Shown one piece after another: positions 16,174 through 29,954 of a stretch of 64,000 bases of DNA (position 1 is its first letter; the number at the start of each line of letters is the position of its first letter). Under the pieces are notes generated by a model. It made no database searches and was not told the DNA's origin. It saw nothing but the letters and a program-made list of their open reading frames with translations. Position numbers and translations under genes: made by a program. Source of the DNA: an uncultured Actinomycetes bacterium (GTDB lineage Bacteria > Actinomycetota > Actinomycetes > Mycobacteriales > Mycobacteriaceae); contig CAIRCP010000101.1 of assembly GCA_903877095.1 (NCBI GenBank), positions 1 to 64,000 on the forward strand, written 5' to 3'.

Positions 16174-17752
16174 GGATCACGACTCCCCGGTGCACCGTCC
16201 GGCGGCACCGCGGCGCATGACCGGCCGGGTCAAGCCGGGGCAACGCCGGCACCCCCGACCGCGGGTCGGTGGACCAGCGCTGCACGCTGTCGGCGGGGGC
16301 GGTGACGTCGAGTTCGCCGGTCTCCCACACCGCAAAGGACGCCGGTGCGCCCGGCACCAACGTGCCGGTGAGGCCGTCGCGGACACCGCCGGCCCGCCAC
16401 CCTCCGCGGGTGGCCGCGGCGAACGCCGCCCGCGGGGAGATCGCGCTGCCCGGGGTCTGGTGGCGGCTGGCCGCCCACACCCAGGACCAGGGATCCATGC
16501 AGGTCACAGGGGTATCGGAGCCGAAGGCCAGGGGCACGCCTGCCGATGCTAACAGTGCCAGCGGGTTGAGCCCGGCGGCGCGCTGACGGCCGAGCCGGCG
16601 GGCGTACATCCCGTCCTCGCCGCCCCATCGGGCGTCGAACCCGGGCTGCATGCTGGCGACGATCCCCCACTGTCCGAGGGTGCCGGCCTGATCGGCAGAC
16701 ACCATCTCCAGGTGCTCCAGCCGGTGCCCGCACCGGGCCACCGCCGGGGCGCCGAACCGCTCGACCACGCCCCGGAGCGCCTCGACCACGGCGGTCACCG
16801 CCCCGTCGCCGATCACGTGGAAGCCGGCGCTGATCCCGGCTTCCGTGCAGGCCGCCAGATGCTCGAAAATGGTTGTGCCGTCCAGGTATTCGTTGCCGGT
16901 GCAGCCGGGGGCGTCGGCGTAGGGCTGAGCCAGCCAGGCCGTTCGCGAACCCAAGGCGCCGTCGACGAACAGGTCACCGCCCAAGCCGCGCACCCCCGTA
17001 GCGTCGACCAGCGCCCGGGCCTCAGCGACGGTGGACACCGCCTCACCCCAGTAGCCGACGATCTCGACGCCGTGGCCCAGTTCGCGAAGTTCCTGCCAGT
17101 CCTCGGCTCCGCCGATATCCGGGCCGGCACATTCGTGCACCGCGACGATGCCGGCCCCCGCGGCAGCGTCCAACGCGGCCCAGCGGGCCTGGTCGCGTTG
17201 CTGCCAGGTCAGCAGCCCCCGTGCTTGCGCGCGCACCAGATGGTGGGCTTCGGCCGTCAGTGGCAACTGCGGATCGACGCCGTCGAACGCCGCCAGACCG
17301 GGCACCAACGCCCGCAGGGCGCTGGATGCGGCAGCCGAATGGACATCGACCCGCGCCAGATAAGCGGGCAAAGTGCCGACGACGGCGTCGACGTCGGCGG
17401 TGGTCAGCGGCCGCGACCAGGCGTTGTCGTCCCAGCCGTGTCCCCACACCGGCCGGCCGGGCTGGGCGGCGACGTGCGCGGCGATCAACTGCGCGCAGTG
17501 TTCCGGGCTTTCGGCGGGGCCGAGATCCAGCCCGGTCATCCGCAACCCGGTCGCGGTCAGATGTACGTGGCTGTCGACGAACGCCGGGGCGACGAACGCG
17601 CCGTCGAGATCGTCGACGTCGGCGTCGGGGAACTGGGCCCGGCCGACGTCGTCGCTACCCAGCCAGGCGACCACCCCGTCGCGAACCGCCATCGCGGTGG
17701 CGTCCGGATGCGACGCGCTGTAGATGCGCCCGTTGAGGAACAGCTGTGCCAC
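16166..17752 (-). CDS. Amidohydrolase family protein (YtcJ-like)
   Basis: This 528-residue member of the amidohydrolase superfamily (amidohydrolase_3) has the metal ligand motif DSHVHL after [13 protein letters not shown]. Further conserved positions are [35 protein letters not shown] and FGSDTPV. Members are metal-dependent hydrolases of unknown substrate. GTG at 17752 begins [15 protein letters not shown], the usual N-terminal beta-sandwich start. It lies 6 bp downstream of the fxsA gene and overlaps lnt by 8 bp. Confidence 0.85.
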   Translation of the reverse strand: MAQLFLNGRIYSASHPDATAMAVRDGVVAWLGSDDVGRAQFPDADVDDLDGAFVAPAFVDSHVHLTATGLRMTGLDLGPAESPEHCAQLIAAHVAAQPGRPVWGHGWDDNAWSRPLTTADVDAVVGTLPAYLARVDVHSAAASSALRALVPGLAAFDGVDPQLPLTAEAHHLVRAQARGLLTWQQRDQARWAALDAAAGAGIVAVHECAGPDIGGAEDWQELRELGHGVEIVGYWGEAVSTVAEARALVDATGVRGLGGDLFVDGALGSRTAWLAQPYADAPGCTGNEYLDGTTIFEHLAACTEAGISAGFHVIGDGAVTAVVEALRGVVERFGAPAVARCGHRLEHLEMVSADQAGTLGQWGIVASMQPGFDARWGGEDGMYARRLGRQRAAGLNPLALLASAGVPLAFGSDTPVTCMDPWSWVWAASRHQTPGSAISPRAAFAAATRGGWRAGGVRDGLTGTLVPGAPASFAVWETGELDVTAPADSVQRWSTDPRSGVPALPRLDPAGHAPRCRRTVHRGVVIHG

Positions 17753-17758
17753 GTGGGC

Positions 17759-18286
17759 TCAGAAGTTGGCGCGGCGGACGATCGCGGTGCGGGCCGGGGC
17801 GCTCCGGCGGACCGGCTCGCCGATGACCTCACCGTCGATGTAGTCGCCGCGGCCGACCCGGGAGGAGCCGCGGTCAGAGAACGCGCCGAGGTTCGCCACC
17901 GAGTCGAGGTTGATCGCGTTGACGCCGCGGACCACTCCGCGCCCGACCAGCGTGGCGGCCAGCGGCCGCATGGCCGCGCGGGTGGGCGGGGCCAGCATCA
18001 ACGCGCCGGCCGCGGTGGTGACCAGCCCGGGCAGGAACACCAGGAACGAGCCGAGCCCCACCAGCACGCCGTCGGCCACCGCACCCTGCGGGTTGGCCCG
18101 GGCCTTCCGGATCGCACCGACCTGACCCTTCACCTGCGAGGCGGCCAGCACCAGCCCGACCAGGAAGGCGACCGCCAGCACCACCATCGTCCAGCCCAGC
18201 CCGATCGCCCAGATCAAGGCGGCAACAGCGGCGAGTTCGACAGCGGCGTAGAGCGCGACGTAACGCAGGAGCGGGCGGATCAGCAT
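17759..18286 (-). CDS. FxsA-like membrane protein
   Basis: This 175-residue protein has the FxsA/YtzA architecture. Two adjacent N-terminal helices (about residues 10-50) are followed by a basic loop (QVKGQVGAIRKARANPQG) and two further helices with GLGSFLVFLPGLVTTAAGALML. A hydrophilic C-terminal tail of about 50 residues is next. E. coli FxsA was found as a phage T7 exclusion suppressor, but the role in actinobacteria is unknown. The gene starts the amidohydrolase-lnt-ppm1 gene run on the minus strand. Confidence 0.85.
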   Translation of the reverse strand: MLIRPLLRYVALYAAVELAAVAALIWAIGLGWTMVVLAVAFLVGLVLAASQVKGQVGAIRKARANPQGAVADGVLVGLGSFLVFLPGLVTTAAGALMLAPPTRAAMRPLAATLVGRGVVRGVNAINLDSVANLGAFSDRGSSRVGRGDYIDGEVIGEPVRRSAPARTAIVRRANF

Positions 18287-18374
18287 GCCTGGAAAACGAG
18301 CTGCGCAGGGGTTCTGTTCCGGCTAACGGTCACGATTGCGTGAACTCTCGTCAGACGCAACGTGGAGTGCTCGA

Positions 18375-18761
18375 TCAAGCCGAGGTGATTTCCAGGCCGA
18401 CGGTGCGCCCGGCGCCGCCGCGCAGCTTGGAGAAGATCGTGAAGATCCGGCCGACGATGCCGTAGCGCTTGATGACCGCGCGGTAGACGTCCTCGGTGTG
18501 GGAGTCGTCGAGCACCCTGGCCTTCGCCTCGATGGTCTCGGCGCCGTCCTTGACCCTTCCCTTCATGTCGCAGACCGCGAGGGTGACCCGCGGGGTGTTG
18601 CGGATGCGCTTGACCTTCCACGAGTTCTTCTCGGTGATGACCAACGCCCGGTTGCCGTCGCGGGCGATCCAGATCGGGGTGGGCTTGGGGCGGCCGTCCT
18701 TGGTGAACGTGGTCAGCAGGACGTACTGGGCTTTGGAGACATCGTCGAAAGTGGCTGCCAT
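18375..18761 (-). CDS. PPOX-class F420-dependent oxidoreductase (split beta-barrel)
   Basis: This 128-residue protein is a flavin/deazaflavin split-barrel enzyme of the FDOR-B type (AQYVLLTTFTKDGRPKPTPIW, NSWKVKRIRNTPRVTLAVCDMKG). It is similar to the small proteins next to cobN in other mycobacteria (Rv2061c), which are predicted to use F420. The reaction is unknown. The ATG follows GAGGA. It is 28 bp downstream of cobN and probably on the same transcript. Confidence 0.85.
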   Translation of the reverse strand: MAATFDDVSKAQYVLLTTFTKDGRPKPTPIWIARDGNRALVITEKNSWKVKRIRNTPRVTLAVCDMKGRVKDGAETIEAKARVLDDSHTEDVYRAVIKRYGIVGRIFTIFSKLRGGAGRTVGLEITSA

Positions 18762-18788
18762 GTGTTCCTCCTATGTCAAGCCGCCACC

Positions 18789-22457
<3,669 letters not shown>

Positions 22458-22460
22458 CGG

Positions 22461-22976
22461 CTATTCGTACCCACCCGCCGGATCGTCGTCGCCAGCGGGT
22501 CCCGCCCGATCGCCGGCCAGCAAGGGGATCACCACCACGATCAGGACCGCCGCCATGACCGCGGGCGCCAGCAGCGGTGCCCAGGTGACGGCGGTGGTGA
22601 CCGCGGTGGCGGCCAGGCCGGCCAGCGTGAATCCGACCAGGCCGGCCACGGTCGGCACGGTGAGCGTGACCGCCCCGGTGCGGTCGGCGTACCCGGTGAG
22701 CAGATAGGTGGCTGCGGCCAGGCCCGACACCGCCGCGAACAACGGTGTCGGGGTGCCGACCGCGAGCGCGACGACGGTCGCCAGCACCGCGACCAGCGCC
22801 GCTCGCCGGTCGAACAGGCCGGCTGCCACCGCGGCGCCGGCCGCCGCGAGAATCGCCAGCACCACCGGGCCACCGCCGATCCCCGCGGTGAGCACCATGA
22901 CGGCGCCGAACGCCGCCGATAGCGCGCGGCTCATCGGATTCGCCTGGTGCATCATCGGATTCGCCTGGCGCATCAT
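22461..22976 (-). CDS. Small multi-pass membrane protein of the moxR operon
   Basis: This 171-residue protein is mostly hydrophobic, with four to six short membrane segments (GAVMVLTAGIGGGPVVLAIL onward) and an acidic C-terminal tail (GDDDPAGGYE). I do not recognise a named family. Its start is unusual: a 21-bp triplication gives ATG ATG at 22976 and 22955 and ATG at 22934. The first ATG (22974-22976) overlaps the TGA of the DUF58 gene as ATGA. The ancestral start was probably the last, MSRALS; using the first adds 14 residues (MMRQANP MMHQANP). Confidence 0.7.
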   Translation of the reverse strand: MMRQANPMMHQANPMSRALSAAFGAVMVLTAGIGGGPVVLAILAAAGAAVAAGLFDRRAALVAVLATVVALAVGTPTPLFAAVSGLAAATYLLTGYADRTGAVTLTVPTVAGLVGFTLAGLAATAVTTAVTWAPLLAPAVMAAVLIVVVIPLLAGDRAGPAGDDDPAGGYE

Positions 22977-22993
22977 CGGATTCGCCTGGAGGC
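22931..22993 (-). repeat. Three tandem copies of a 21-bp unit across a stop/start junction
   Basis: The 17-bp core TCATCGGATTCGCCTGG (plus strand) recurs at 22931, 22952 and 22973 with exact 21-bp spacing. Read on minus, each copy ends in CCGATGA, so the ATGA overlap between DUF58 and the next gene exists three times. The period is a multiple of three, so all starts share one frame. Confidence 0.92.
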
Positions 22994-24238
22994 GGCGATC
23001 CGGCCGGCGTCGGGCATCAACCGCATCGCCGCCTCCAGTGGGACGGTCGTCGGCCAGGCCACCACCTCGACACCGACCACCCGCATGTCGCGGTACATCG
23101 CGGCGCGCTGCAGTGCCCACATCCGCGTCACGATCGGGTCCAGGTCCTCACCCAGCGGGCAGCCGTCGAGCACGTCCACGACTACGACCAGATGGCCGCG
23201 CCGGGACAGTTCGATCAGCGCCAGGCCGAAGGATCCGTCCAGCAGCGTGGAAAACGCAACCACGACCGCCCCCGGCGGGATGGCGGTTCTCGGGGCGACC
23301 GTGCCGGCCATGGTCTGGTAGCCGGCGCCGGTACCCAGCACCGTGTCGAGCACGCGGTAGAACTGCCGCTGCCCGATGTCGGGCCCCACCCACCGCGGTT
23401 GCTGACCGCCCAGCCCGACCACCCCGGCCCGGTCGCCGTTGCGCAGCGACGACTGGACGACCTGGACGGCCCCCTCGACCGCGCGCTGGGTAGCCGTCGT
23501 GGCCGGTCCGGGGGGCTGGTGGCTGAGATCGACCACGACGACGACGTCCATCGAACGGTCAGTCAACCGCTGGGTGACGTGCAGGCTGCCGCGGCGGGCG
23601 CTGACCGCCCAGTTGACGGTGCGCAACTGGTCGCCGGGGACGTAGGGCCGGATGTCGGCGAATTCGACGCCCGGACCGATGTGGCGGGTCAGGTGGATGC
23701 CGATCCGGTCCAGCATCTCGGTCCGGGGCAGGGGTGTCGGCGCCGGCGGCGTCATCGGGAACACGAACACGTCGGCGATATCCACCGCGCCGGTGCCGGC
23801 CAGCAGCCCTCCGGAGGCCACGACCCGCACCCGGGCGGTCAGCGGATAGCGGCCCCACCGGCCGGCGGATGCGCCGACAGTGATGCTGTGCGGGTCGTCG
23901 TCGTCGAGAATCTCGGTCTGCATGCCCGCCGGTGCGCTGACCGACAGGGCCGCCGTCGATCCCTCCGGCGGGGTGCTGAGATCCATCCGGATGGTGACCT
24001 GCTCGGTTTCGAAGCTGCGGATCAGGTCCGGGTTGGCCTGCACCGACACCCGGCCCGCCGGCCGCTGCCAGCCGACCGAGGCCAGCACACCGAGCATCGG
24101 CGCGGCGAAGGCCACCAGTTGCCAGCGCCCGGAGATCAGCGCTGCAGCGAGCGCGGCGGCGGCGCAGATCAACAGAACCCGGGCGAGTTCGGTTGTGTGC
24201 CAACGCAATACGACATCGGCCTGACGGGTGGTGCTCAT
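22973..24238 (-). CDS. DUF58 protein (MoxR partner)
   Basis: This 421-residue protein has two N-terminal membrane segments (VLLICAAAALAAALISG and the following stretch), an immunoglobulin-like region, and the DUF58 core GVEFADIRPYVPGDQLRTVNWAVSARRGSLHVTQ. A von Willebrand-like fold with VVVVDLSH in place of a full DxSxS metal site follows. DUF58 proteins are usually encoded beside MoxR AAA+ ATPases and are thought to be their targets or adaptors at the membrane. The stop overlaps the next start within a triplicated repeat. The gene follows moxR by 7 bp. Confidence 0.88.
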   Translation of the reverse strand: MSTTRQADVVLRWHTTELARVLLICAAAALAAALISGRWQLVAFAAPMLGVLASVGWQRPAGRVSVQANPDLIRSFETEQVTIRMDLSTPPEGSTAALSVSAPAGMQTEILDDDDPHSITVGASAGRWGRYPLTARVRVVASGGLLAGTGAVDIADVFVFPMTPPAPTPLPRTEMLDRIGIHLTRHIGPGVEFADIRPYVPGDQLRTVNWAVSARRGSLHVTQRLTDRSMDVVVVVDLSHQPPGPATTATQRAVEGAVQVVQSSLRNGDRAGVVGLGGQQPRWVGPDIGQRQFYRVLDTVLGTGAGYQTMAGTVAPRTAIPPGAVVVAFSTLLDGSFGLALIELSRRGHLVVVVDVLDGCPLGEDLDPIVTRMWALQRAAMYRDMRVVGVEVVAWPTTVPLEAAMRLMPDAGRIAASRRIR

Positions 24239-24245
24239 CGGGTGG

Positions 24246-25201
<956 letters not shown>

Positions 25202-25205
<4 letters not shown>

Positions 25206-25675
25206 GCCTGTTCCAGTCTCACGAGGATGTTCTCCAGGGTGGCACGGCCCGGCGCGGGTTCCTCGCGTCGGGACGGTGAAACGTTGTCCGGATCGACCCA
25301 TTGCCACAGATCGTTGCCGAAGAGCAGTCGCCCGGCCGCTTTGACGGCGGCCGGGTCCTTCTGCCGGGTGGCCTGCAGAAAGTCACGGGCCAGTTTGGGC
25401 CGCAGGTAGCGGTCCCATTCACCGCGGGTGGCGTCGGCCCACTGCAACATCGACTCGGTCTGCGCCTTCCAGTGGTACAGCGACTCCAGAGCCGGGTCGG
25501 CGGAGGCGTCAGCCGGGGCGGGTCGGCTGGCCGCGGCCAGGTTGGCGGCGATCTGCAGGCCGAACAGCGCCACCGCCACCCCGGCGGCGGGCAGCGCCCA
25601 ACGCCAGCCGATCAGAACGCCGACCACCTCGGCGACCAGCACCCCGATCAAGCCCGACGCCAGGAGCCGGGTCAC
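25202..25675 (-). CDS. Membrane-anchored protein of the moxR operon, unknown function
   Basis: This 157-residue protein has two N-terminal membrane helices (about residues 4-47) and a soluble helical C-terminal domain (LYHWKAQTESMLQWADATRGEWDRYLRPKLARDF). No named family is evident to me. It is coupled on both sides: its GTG overlaps the stop of the DUF4129 gene (GTGA, 25672-25675) and its TGA overlaps the moxR ATG. The context suggests a membrane component of the MoxR/DUF58 system. Confidence 0.72.
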
Positions 25676-26616
25676 ACCGGGCTCCGAAGCTCGCCGAGAA
25701 CCGACCGCAGTGCCTGCTGGGCGGTCTGCCGGTGCTGCTCGGTCATCACGTGGGTGCTGTAGCGCGCCTCGGTGAACACGTCGACGAGCGGGGAGGCGGT
25801 GCCGGCGCTGAGCGCCCGGGTGGCGACCGCCCGCGCCAGCACCTCCGACGGGGTGTCGGAGGCTCGCGGGGCGGTGGTCGGGGCGCCGGCCAGGGCCTGC
25901 TCCATCGCCGCGTAGCAGGCGATGATGGCCTCTCGCGGCGGCAAGTTGGGATTGGCGACTTCGGCGAGTCCGCGTTCGGCGGCGACTTCCAGGGGTTCAG
26001 GACCGGCGGGCGCGGCGGCATCCGCCGCATCGGTCAGCGGCACCGATTGCCGGCGCGGCCGGCGCATCGCGCTGAGCACCGTGGCCACCACCATCATCAG
26101 CATCAGCACCGCGGTGGTGGCGATGAGCAGCCGGGAGGTGTCGTTGCGCTTCGGCGGCGTCGTCGTCGGCGAGGTGTCCGGGGGCTTCGCGCCGGTGGGG
26201 TCGGGCACCGCGTCGGGGGACGCGATCTGCTGGGAGCCGTGGTCCACCCCGAGCCGGTTGAGTACGGCGACGGCCACCAGCCACGCGATCAGCAGGCCGA
26301 GTGCGATCAACCCGAGGCGCAGATTCAGTCCCCTGCGCGCGCCGCGCGGACCCTCCGGGAATTCGCGAGCCGGCGGGCGCGGCGGGCCCGACTTCCGCTG
26401 CAGCATGGCGAAGGCCATCACCAGCATCGACACACTCAGCAGCGCCACCACACCGGCCAGCGAGCCATCCTCGGAGGCCTCGCTGCGGGGCGTTTGCTGC
26501 GGGTTGGGCAGCCGGCCGCGCAGAGCCACCGCGGCGGCGAGGAGCAGCACGAGCAGCAGAGCCACCCGCCCCACCGCTCCGCGCGACTGCCCGGCATGAA
26601 TCTTCACTCGCTCCAT
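25672..26616 (-). CDS. DUF4129-domain membrane protein
   Basis: This 314-residue protein has four predicted membrane helices (residues about 15-33, 52-71, 97-116 and 160-182), a Pro/Thr-rich outer loop, and a cytosolic C-terminal DUF4129 domain (REAIIACYAAMEQALA, then ARAVATRALSAGTASPLVDVFTEARYSTHVM). DUF4129 domains often occur with transglutaminase-like and MoxR genes. It is the first gene of the six- or seven-gene minus-strand operon ending in cobN and the PPOX gene. The ATG at 26616 lies 31 bp from the divergent cobG start; a GTG at 26607 is an alternative. Confidence 0.83.
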   Translation of the reverse strand: MERVKIHAGQSRGAVGRVALLLVLLLAAAVALRGRLPNPQQTPRSEASEDGSLAGVVALLSVSMLVMAFAMLQRKSGPPRPPAREFPEGPRGARRGLNLRLGLIALGLLIAWLVAVAVLNRLGVDHGSQQIASPDAVPDPTGAKPPDTSPTTTPPKRNDTSRLLIATTAVLMLMMVVATVLSAMRRPRRQSVPLTDAADAAAPAGPEPLEVAAERGLAEVANPNLPPREAIIACYAAMEQALAGAPTTAPRASDTPSEVLARAVATRALSAGTASPLVDVFTEARYSTHVMTEQHRQTAQQALRSVLGELRSPV

Positions 26617-26647
26617 CGTGGCACGGGCTCCGCCGTACCGTGGGAAC

Positions 26648-27775
26648 GTGACCCGGACCCGCGACGACGACGGCTGCCCGGGGGCGCTGCAGGTGCACCA
26701 GGCGGCCGACGGCGCCCTGGCCCGCATCCGGCTTCCGGGCGGGATGATCAGCGCCGACCAACTTGCGGCGCTGGCCGACGCCGCCGAGCGGTTCGGTGCC
26801 GGAACGCTGGAGCTGACCACCCGCGGCAACGTGCAGATCCGCGGGATCGCCGTGCCTGAGGCGGTCGCCGAAGCGGTGGCCGCTGCCGGCCTGCTGCCCT
26901 CCCCGACGCACGAGCGGGTACGCAATATCGTCGCCTCCCCGTTAACGGGACGGTCCGGCGGACGCACCGACGTCCGGGAGTGGGTCGGCGAGTTGGACCG
27001 CGCGGTGCAGGCGGACCCGGAACTTGCTGCCCTGCCGGGCCGGTTCTGGTTCAGCATCGACGACGCGACCGGGGATGTGTCCGGGCTCTGCTCGGACGCG
27101 GGTCTCCATGTGATGGGCAGCGCCACCCTGGCGCTGCTGCTCGACGGCGTCGACACCGGCGTCCGGCTGAGTCCGTCGGACGGCGTTCCGACGCTGATCG
27201 AGGTGGCCCGCCGGTTCCTTGAGGTACGTGGAAAGGCCTGGCGGGTCAGGGAATTGACCGATCCGGCACCGCTGCTCGCCGGGCTGAGCCCGGTGGCCCC
27301 GGCCGGACAGCGGTTCCCCCCGGGCCGGCCGCCGATCGGCTGGATCGACCAGGACTGGCCCGACGGCGGGCGGGTGGCACTGGGCGCCGCGGTTCCCCTG
27401 GGGGTGCTGACCGCCCGGCAGGCTCAGTTCCTGGCGGCTATCGAGGCCCCGGTCGTCATCACCCCGTGGCGGTCGGTGCTGGTGTGCGACCTGACCGAAG
27501 GGGTGGCCGACACCGCGGTGCGGGTGCTGGCGCCGATGGGCCTGGTGTTCGACGACACCTCGCCGTGGCTGCGGATCAGCGCCTGTGTGGGCAGCCCGGG
27601 TTGCGACCGATCGCGCGCCGACGTCCGGGCCGACGCCGCCAAGGCTGCGGCCTCGGGGGCCGGCGCCGGCCACTATGTCGGCTGCGAGCGGGCCTGCGGA
27701 AGCCCGCTGAACGGCCCGGTGCTGGTGGCAACCGGCGAGGGCTTCCAGAATCTGGACCGCCCGACCGTAGGGTGA
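26648..27775 (+). CDS. cobG: Precorrin-3B synthase CobG
   Basis: This 375-residue enzyme is the O2-dependent lactonase of aerobic cobalamin synthesis and belongs to the sulfite/nitrite reductase fold. The duplicated ferredoxin-like halves are visible ([16 protein letters not shown] near the N-terminus). The 4Fe-4S cluster cysteines occur in [11 protein letters not shown] and [12 protein letters not shown]. It is a monooxygenase step marker: its presence shows the aerobic pathway. The GTG at 26648 begins [21 protein letters not shown]. It is the first gene of the plus-strand cobG-cobH-cobIJ operon. Confidence 0.95.
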   Translation: MTRTRDDDGCPGALQVHQAADGALARIRLPGGMISADQLAALADAAERFGAGTLELTTRGNVQIRGIAVPEAVAEAVAAAGLLPSPTHERVRNIVASPLTGRSGGRTDVREWVGELDRAVQADPELAALPGRFWFSIDDATGDVSGLCSDAGLHVMGSATLALLLDGVDTGVRLSPSDGVPTLIEVARRFLEVRGKAWRVRELTDPAPLLAGLSPVAPAGQRFPPGRPPIGWIDQDWPDGGRVALGAAVPLGVLTARQAQFLAAIEAPVVITPWRSVLVCDLTEGVADTAVRVLAPMGLVFDDTSPWLRISACVGSPGCDRSRADVRADAAKAAASGAGAGHYVGCERACGSPLNGPVLVATGEGFQNLDRPTVG

Positions 27776-27779
27776 GCCT

Positions 27780-28406
27780 GTGCTGGACTACATCCGCGAC
27801 GCCGGCGAGATCTACCGGCAGTCGTTCGCGACCATCCGGGACGAGGCCGACCTCGGTGGTTTCCCCGAGGACGTCGCCCGCGTGGTGGTCCGGATGATCC
27901 ACACCTGTGGTCAGGTGGACCTGCCGGAGCACGTCGCCTTCACTCCGGACGTCGTCGCCGCCACCCACGCCGCCCTGGCCGCCGGGGCGCCGATCCTGTG
28001 CGATTCGTCGATGGTGGCCGCCGGGATCACCGCCGCGCGACTGCCGGCCGGCAACGAGGTGGTGTCGCTGGTCGCCGACCCGCGGGCAGCCGACCTGGCC
28101 CAGCGGATGGGCACCACCCGCTCGGCTGCCGGGGTGCAGTTGTGGGCCGACCGTCTCGGCGGTGCGGTGCTGGCCATCGGCAACGCCCCGACCGCGCTGT
28201 TCCGGCTGCTGGAGTTGATCGACGAGGGCGCCGCGGCCCCGGTGTCGGTGCTCGGCGGCCCGGTCGGGTTCGTCGGCTCGGCGCAATCCAAGGACGAACT
28301 CGTCGCCGATCCGCGGGGCATGGAGTATCTGGTGGTGCTCGGGCGGCGCGGCGGGAGTGCGATGGCGGCGGCTGCGGTGAACGCGATCGCGAGTGCACGC
28401 GAATGA
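27780..28406 (+). CDS. cobH: Precorrin-8X methylmutase CobH
   Basis: This 208-residue enzyme moves the C-11 methyl group to C-12, forming hydrogenobyrinate. Family features are [22 protein letters not shown], the catalytic His in [29 protein letters not shown] and [16 protein letters not shown]. The GTG at 27780 lies 4 bp after cobG. Its TGA sits in the first ATGA of a 32-bp tandem repeat that links it to cobIJ. Confidence 0.95.
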   Translation: MLDYIRDAGEIYRQSFATIRDEADLGGFPEDVARVVVRMIHTCGQVDLPEHVAFTPDVVAATHAALAAGAPILCDSSMVAAGITAARLPAGNEVVSLVADPRAADLAQRMGTTRSAAGVQLWADRLGGAVLAIGNAPTALFRLLELIDEGAAAPVSVLGGPVGFVGSAQSKDELVADPRGMEYLVVLGRRGGSAMAAAAVNAIASARE

Positions 28407-28472
28407 GGCTCGCCGAATGAGCCATCAACAGCGAATGAGGCTCGCCGAATGAGCCATCAAAAGCGAATGAGG
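28399..28472 (+). repeat. 2.3 tandem copies of a 32-bp unit bridging cobH and cobIJ
   Basis: The 32-bp unit begins GCGAATGAGGCTCGCCGAAT and occupies 28399-28430 and 28431-28462, differing at one position, with a 10-bp third copy start at 28463. Each full unit contains CGAATGAG twice, so five ATGA motifs occur in 74 bp. They define a relay of overlapping frames: MRLAE (28403-28420), MSHQQRMRLAE (28417-28452), then MSHQKRMRGTLYG (28449, cobIJ). Confidence 0.93.
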
Positions 28473-29954
28473 GGAACGCTGTACGGGGTCGGACTGGGTC
28501 CCGGCGACCCGGAACTGGTGACGGTCAAAGCGGCCCGGGTGATCGGCGAGGCCGGCGTCGTCGCCTATCACAGTGCGCGCCATGGGCGCAGCATCGCCCG
28601 CCGCATCGCAGAGCCGTATCTGCAGCCCGGCCAGATCGAGGAACACCTCGTCTACCCGGTCACCACCGAAACCACCGACCACCCGGGCGGATACCGCGGC
28701 GCGATGGAGGACTTCTACACCGAGGCCGCCGAACGGATCGCCGCGCACCTCGACGCCGGCCGCGACGTCGCCCTGCTGGCTGAGGGTGATCCGCTGTTCT
28801 ACAGCAGCTACATGCACATGCACACCCGGCTGACCGAGCGGTTCAACGCGGTGATCATCCCCGGCGTGACGTCGGTGAGCGCCGCCTCGGCGGCGACCGG
28901 CATCCCGCTGGTGACCGGCGATGAGGTGCTGTCGATCCTGCCGGGCACGCTACCGGTGGCCGAACTGGCCCGCCGGCTGGCCGACACCGACGCCGCGGTG
29001 GTGATGAAGCTCGGCCGCACCTATCCCCAAGTGCGCGAGGCTCTTTCGCTCGCCGGCCGGCTGGACGACGCGATCTACGTCGAGCGGGCCAGCACCCTGG
29101 GGCAGCGGGTGCTACCGGCTGCCGACGTCGACGACGGCGAGGTCCCGTACTTCTCGCTGGCGCTGCTGCCCGGCCCCCGAAGTCGGGATCAACGGAGCGA
29201 CGCTTGCGGATTGACCGTCGGGCGGCGCCCGGGAACGGTCGTCGTGGTGGGCCTGGGCCCCGGGGACACCGACTGGATGACTCCGCAGAGCCGCCGTGAA
29301 TTGGCCGCGGCCACCGACCTGATCGGCTACGGCCCCTACCTGGACCGGATCGCGCTGCGGCCCGGCCAGTGCCGGCACGCCTCGGACAACACCGACGAAC
29401 CGCAGCGGGCCCGGCTGGCCTGTGAGCTGGCCGAGCAGGGCCGCGCCGTCGCGGTCGTCTCCTCCGGCGATCCTGGCGTATTCGCCATGGCCACAGCGGT
29501 TCTCGAGGAGGCCAAGCAGTGGCCGGGGGTCGAGGTCCGGGTGATCCCGGCGATGACGGCCGCGCAGGCGGTGGCCAGCCGGGTCGGCGCCCCACTGGGC
29601 CACGACTACGCGGTGCTGTCGCTGTCCGACCGGCTCAAGCCGTGGGAGGTCATCGAATCCAGGCTGAGGGCCGCCGCGGCGGCCGACCTGGTGCTGGCGA
29701 TCTACAACCCGGCGTCGAAGAGCCGCACCTGGCAGGTCGCGGCGATGCGGGATCTGCTGCTCGAACACCGCGACGCCGGCACCCCGGTGGTGATCGGCCG
29801 GGACGTGTCCGGGCCGAACGAGTCGGTGACGGTGGTCCGGCTGGCCGACCTGGACCCGGCCCAGGTCGACATGCGCTGCCTGCTGATCGTCGGGTCGTCG
29901 CAGACGCAGTGGTACGGCGATACCGTGTTCACTCCGCGGCGCTATCCCGGCTGA
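28449..29954 (+). CDS. cobIJ: Fused precorrin-2 C20- and precorrin-3B C17-methyltransferase CobIJ
   Basis: This 501-residue protein contains two SAM-dependent tetrapyrrole methylases. CobI (about 1-245) has GVGLGPGDPELVTVKAARV and LAEGDPLFYSSY. CobJ (about 258-500) has VVVGLGPGDTDWMTPQSR, VVSSGDPGVFAMATAV and LVLAIYNPASKSRTWQ. The fusion is usual in mycobacteria. I chose ATG 28449 because it overlaps the preceding mini-ORF stop as ATGA; ATG 28467 (MRGTLYGVGLG) is the likely ancestral start. The linker (PRSRDQRSDACGLTVGRRP) is atypical and may carry a short inserted element. The 3' end overlaps the convergent cobK by 26 bp. Confidence 0.95.
   Translation: MSHQKRMRGTLYGVGLGPGDPELVTVKAARVIGEAGVVAYHSARHGRSIARRIAEPYLQPGQIEEHLVYPVTTETTDHPGGYRGAMEDFYTEAAERIAAHLDAGRDVALLAEGDPLFYSSYMHMHTRLTERFNAVIIPGVTSVSAASAATGIPLVTGDEVLSILPGTLPVAELARRLADTDAAVVMKLGRTYPQVREALSLAGRLDDAIYVERASTLGQRVLPAADVDDGEVPYFSLALLPGPRSRDQRSDACGLTVGRRPGTVVVVGLGPGDTDWMTPQSRRELAAATDLIGYGPYLDRIALRPGQCRHASDNTDEPQRARLACELAEQGRAVAVVSSGDPGVFAMATAVLEEAKQWPGVEVRVIPAMTAAQAVASRVGAPLGHDYAVLSLSDRLKPWEVIESRLRAAAAADLVLAIYNPASKSRTWQVAAMRDLLLEHRDAGTPVVIGRDVSGPNESVTVVRLADLDPAQVDMRCLLIVGSSQTQWYGDTVFTPRRYPG

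Noticed and set aside
26500..26700. Possible cobalamin riboswitch upstream of cobG or of the DUF4129-cobN operon
   Set aside because: The divergent gap is only 31 bp, too small for the roughly 200-nt element, and no B12-box-like sequence was seen upstream of the other cob operon.
28467..28469. ATG 28467 as the sole cobIJ start
   Set aside because: It is probably the ancestral start, but the upstream ATG 28449 overlaps the preceding stop and better fits coupling; kept as an alternative.
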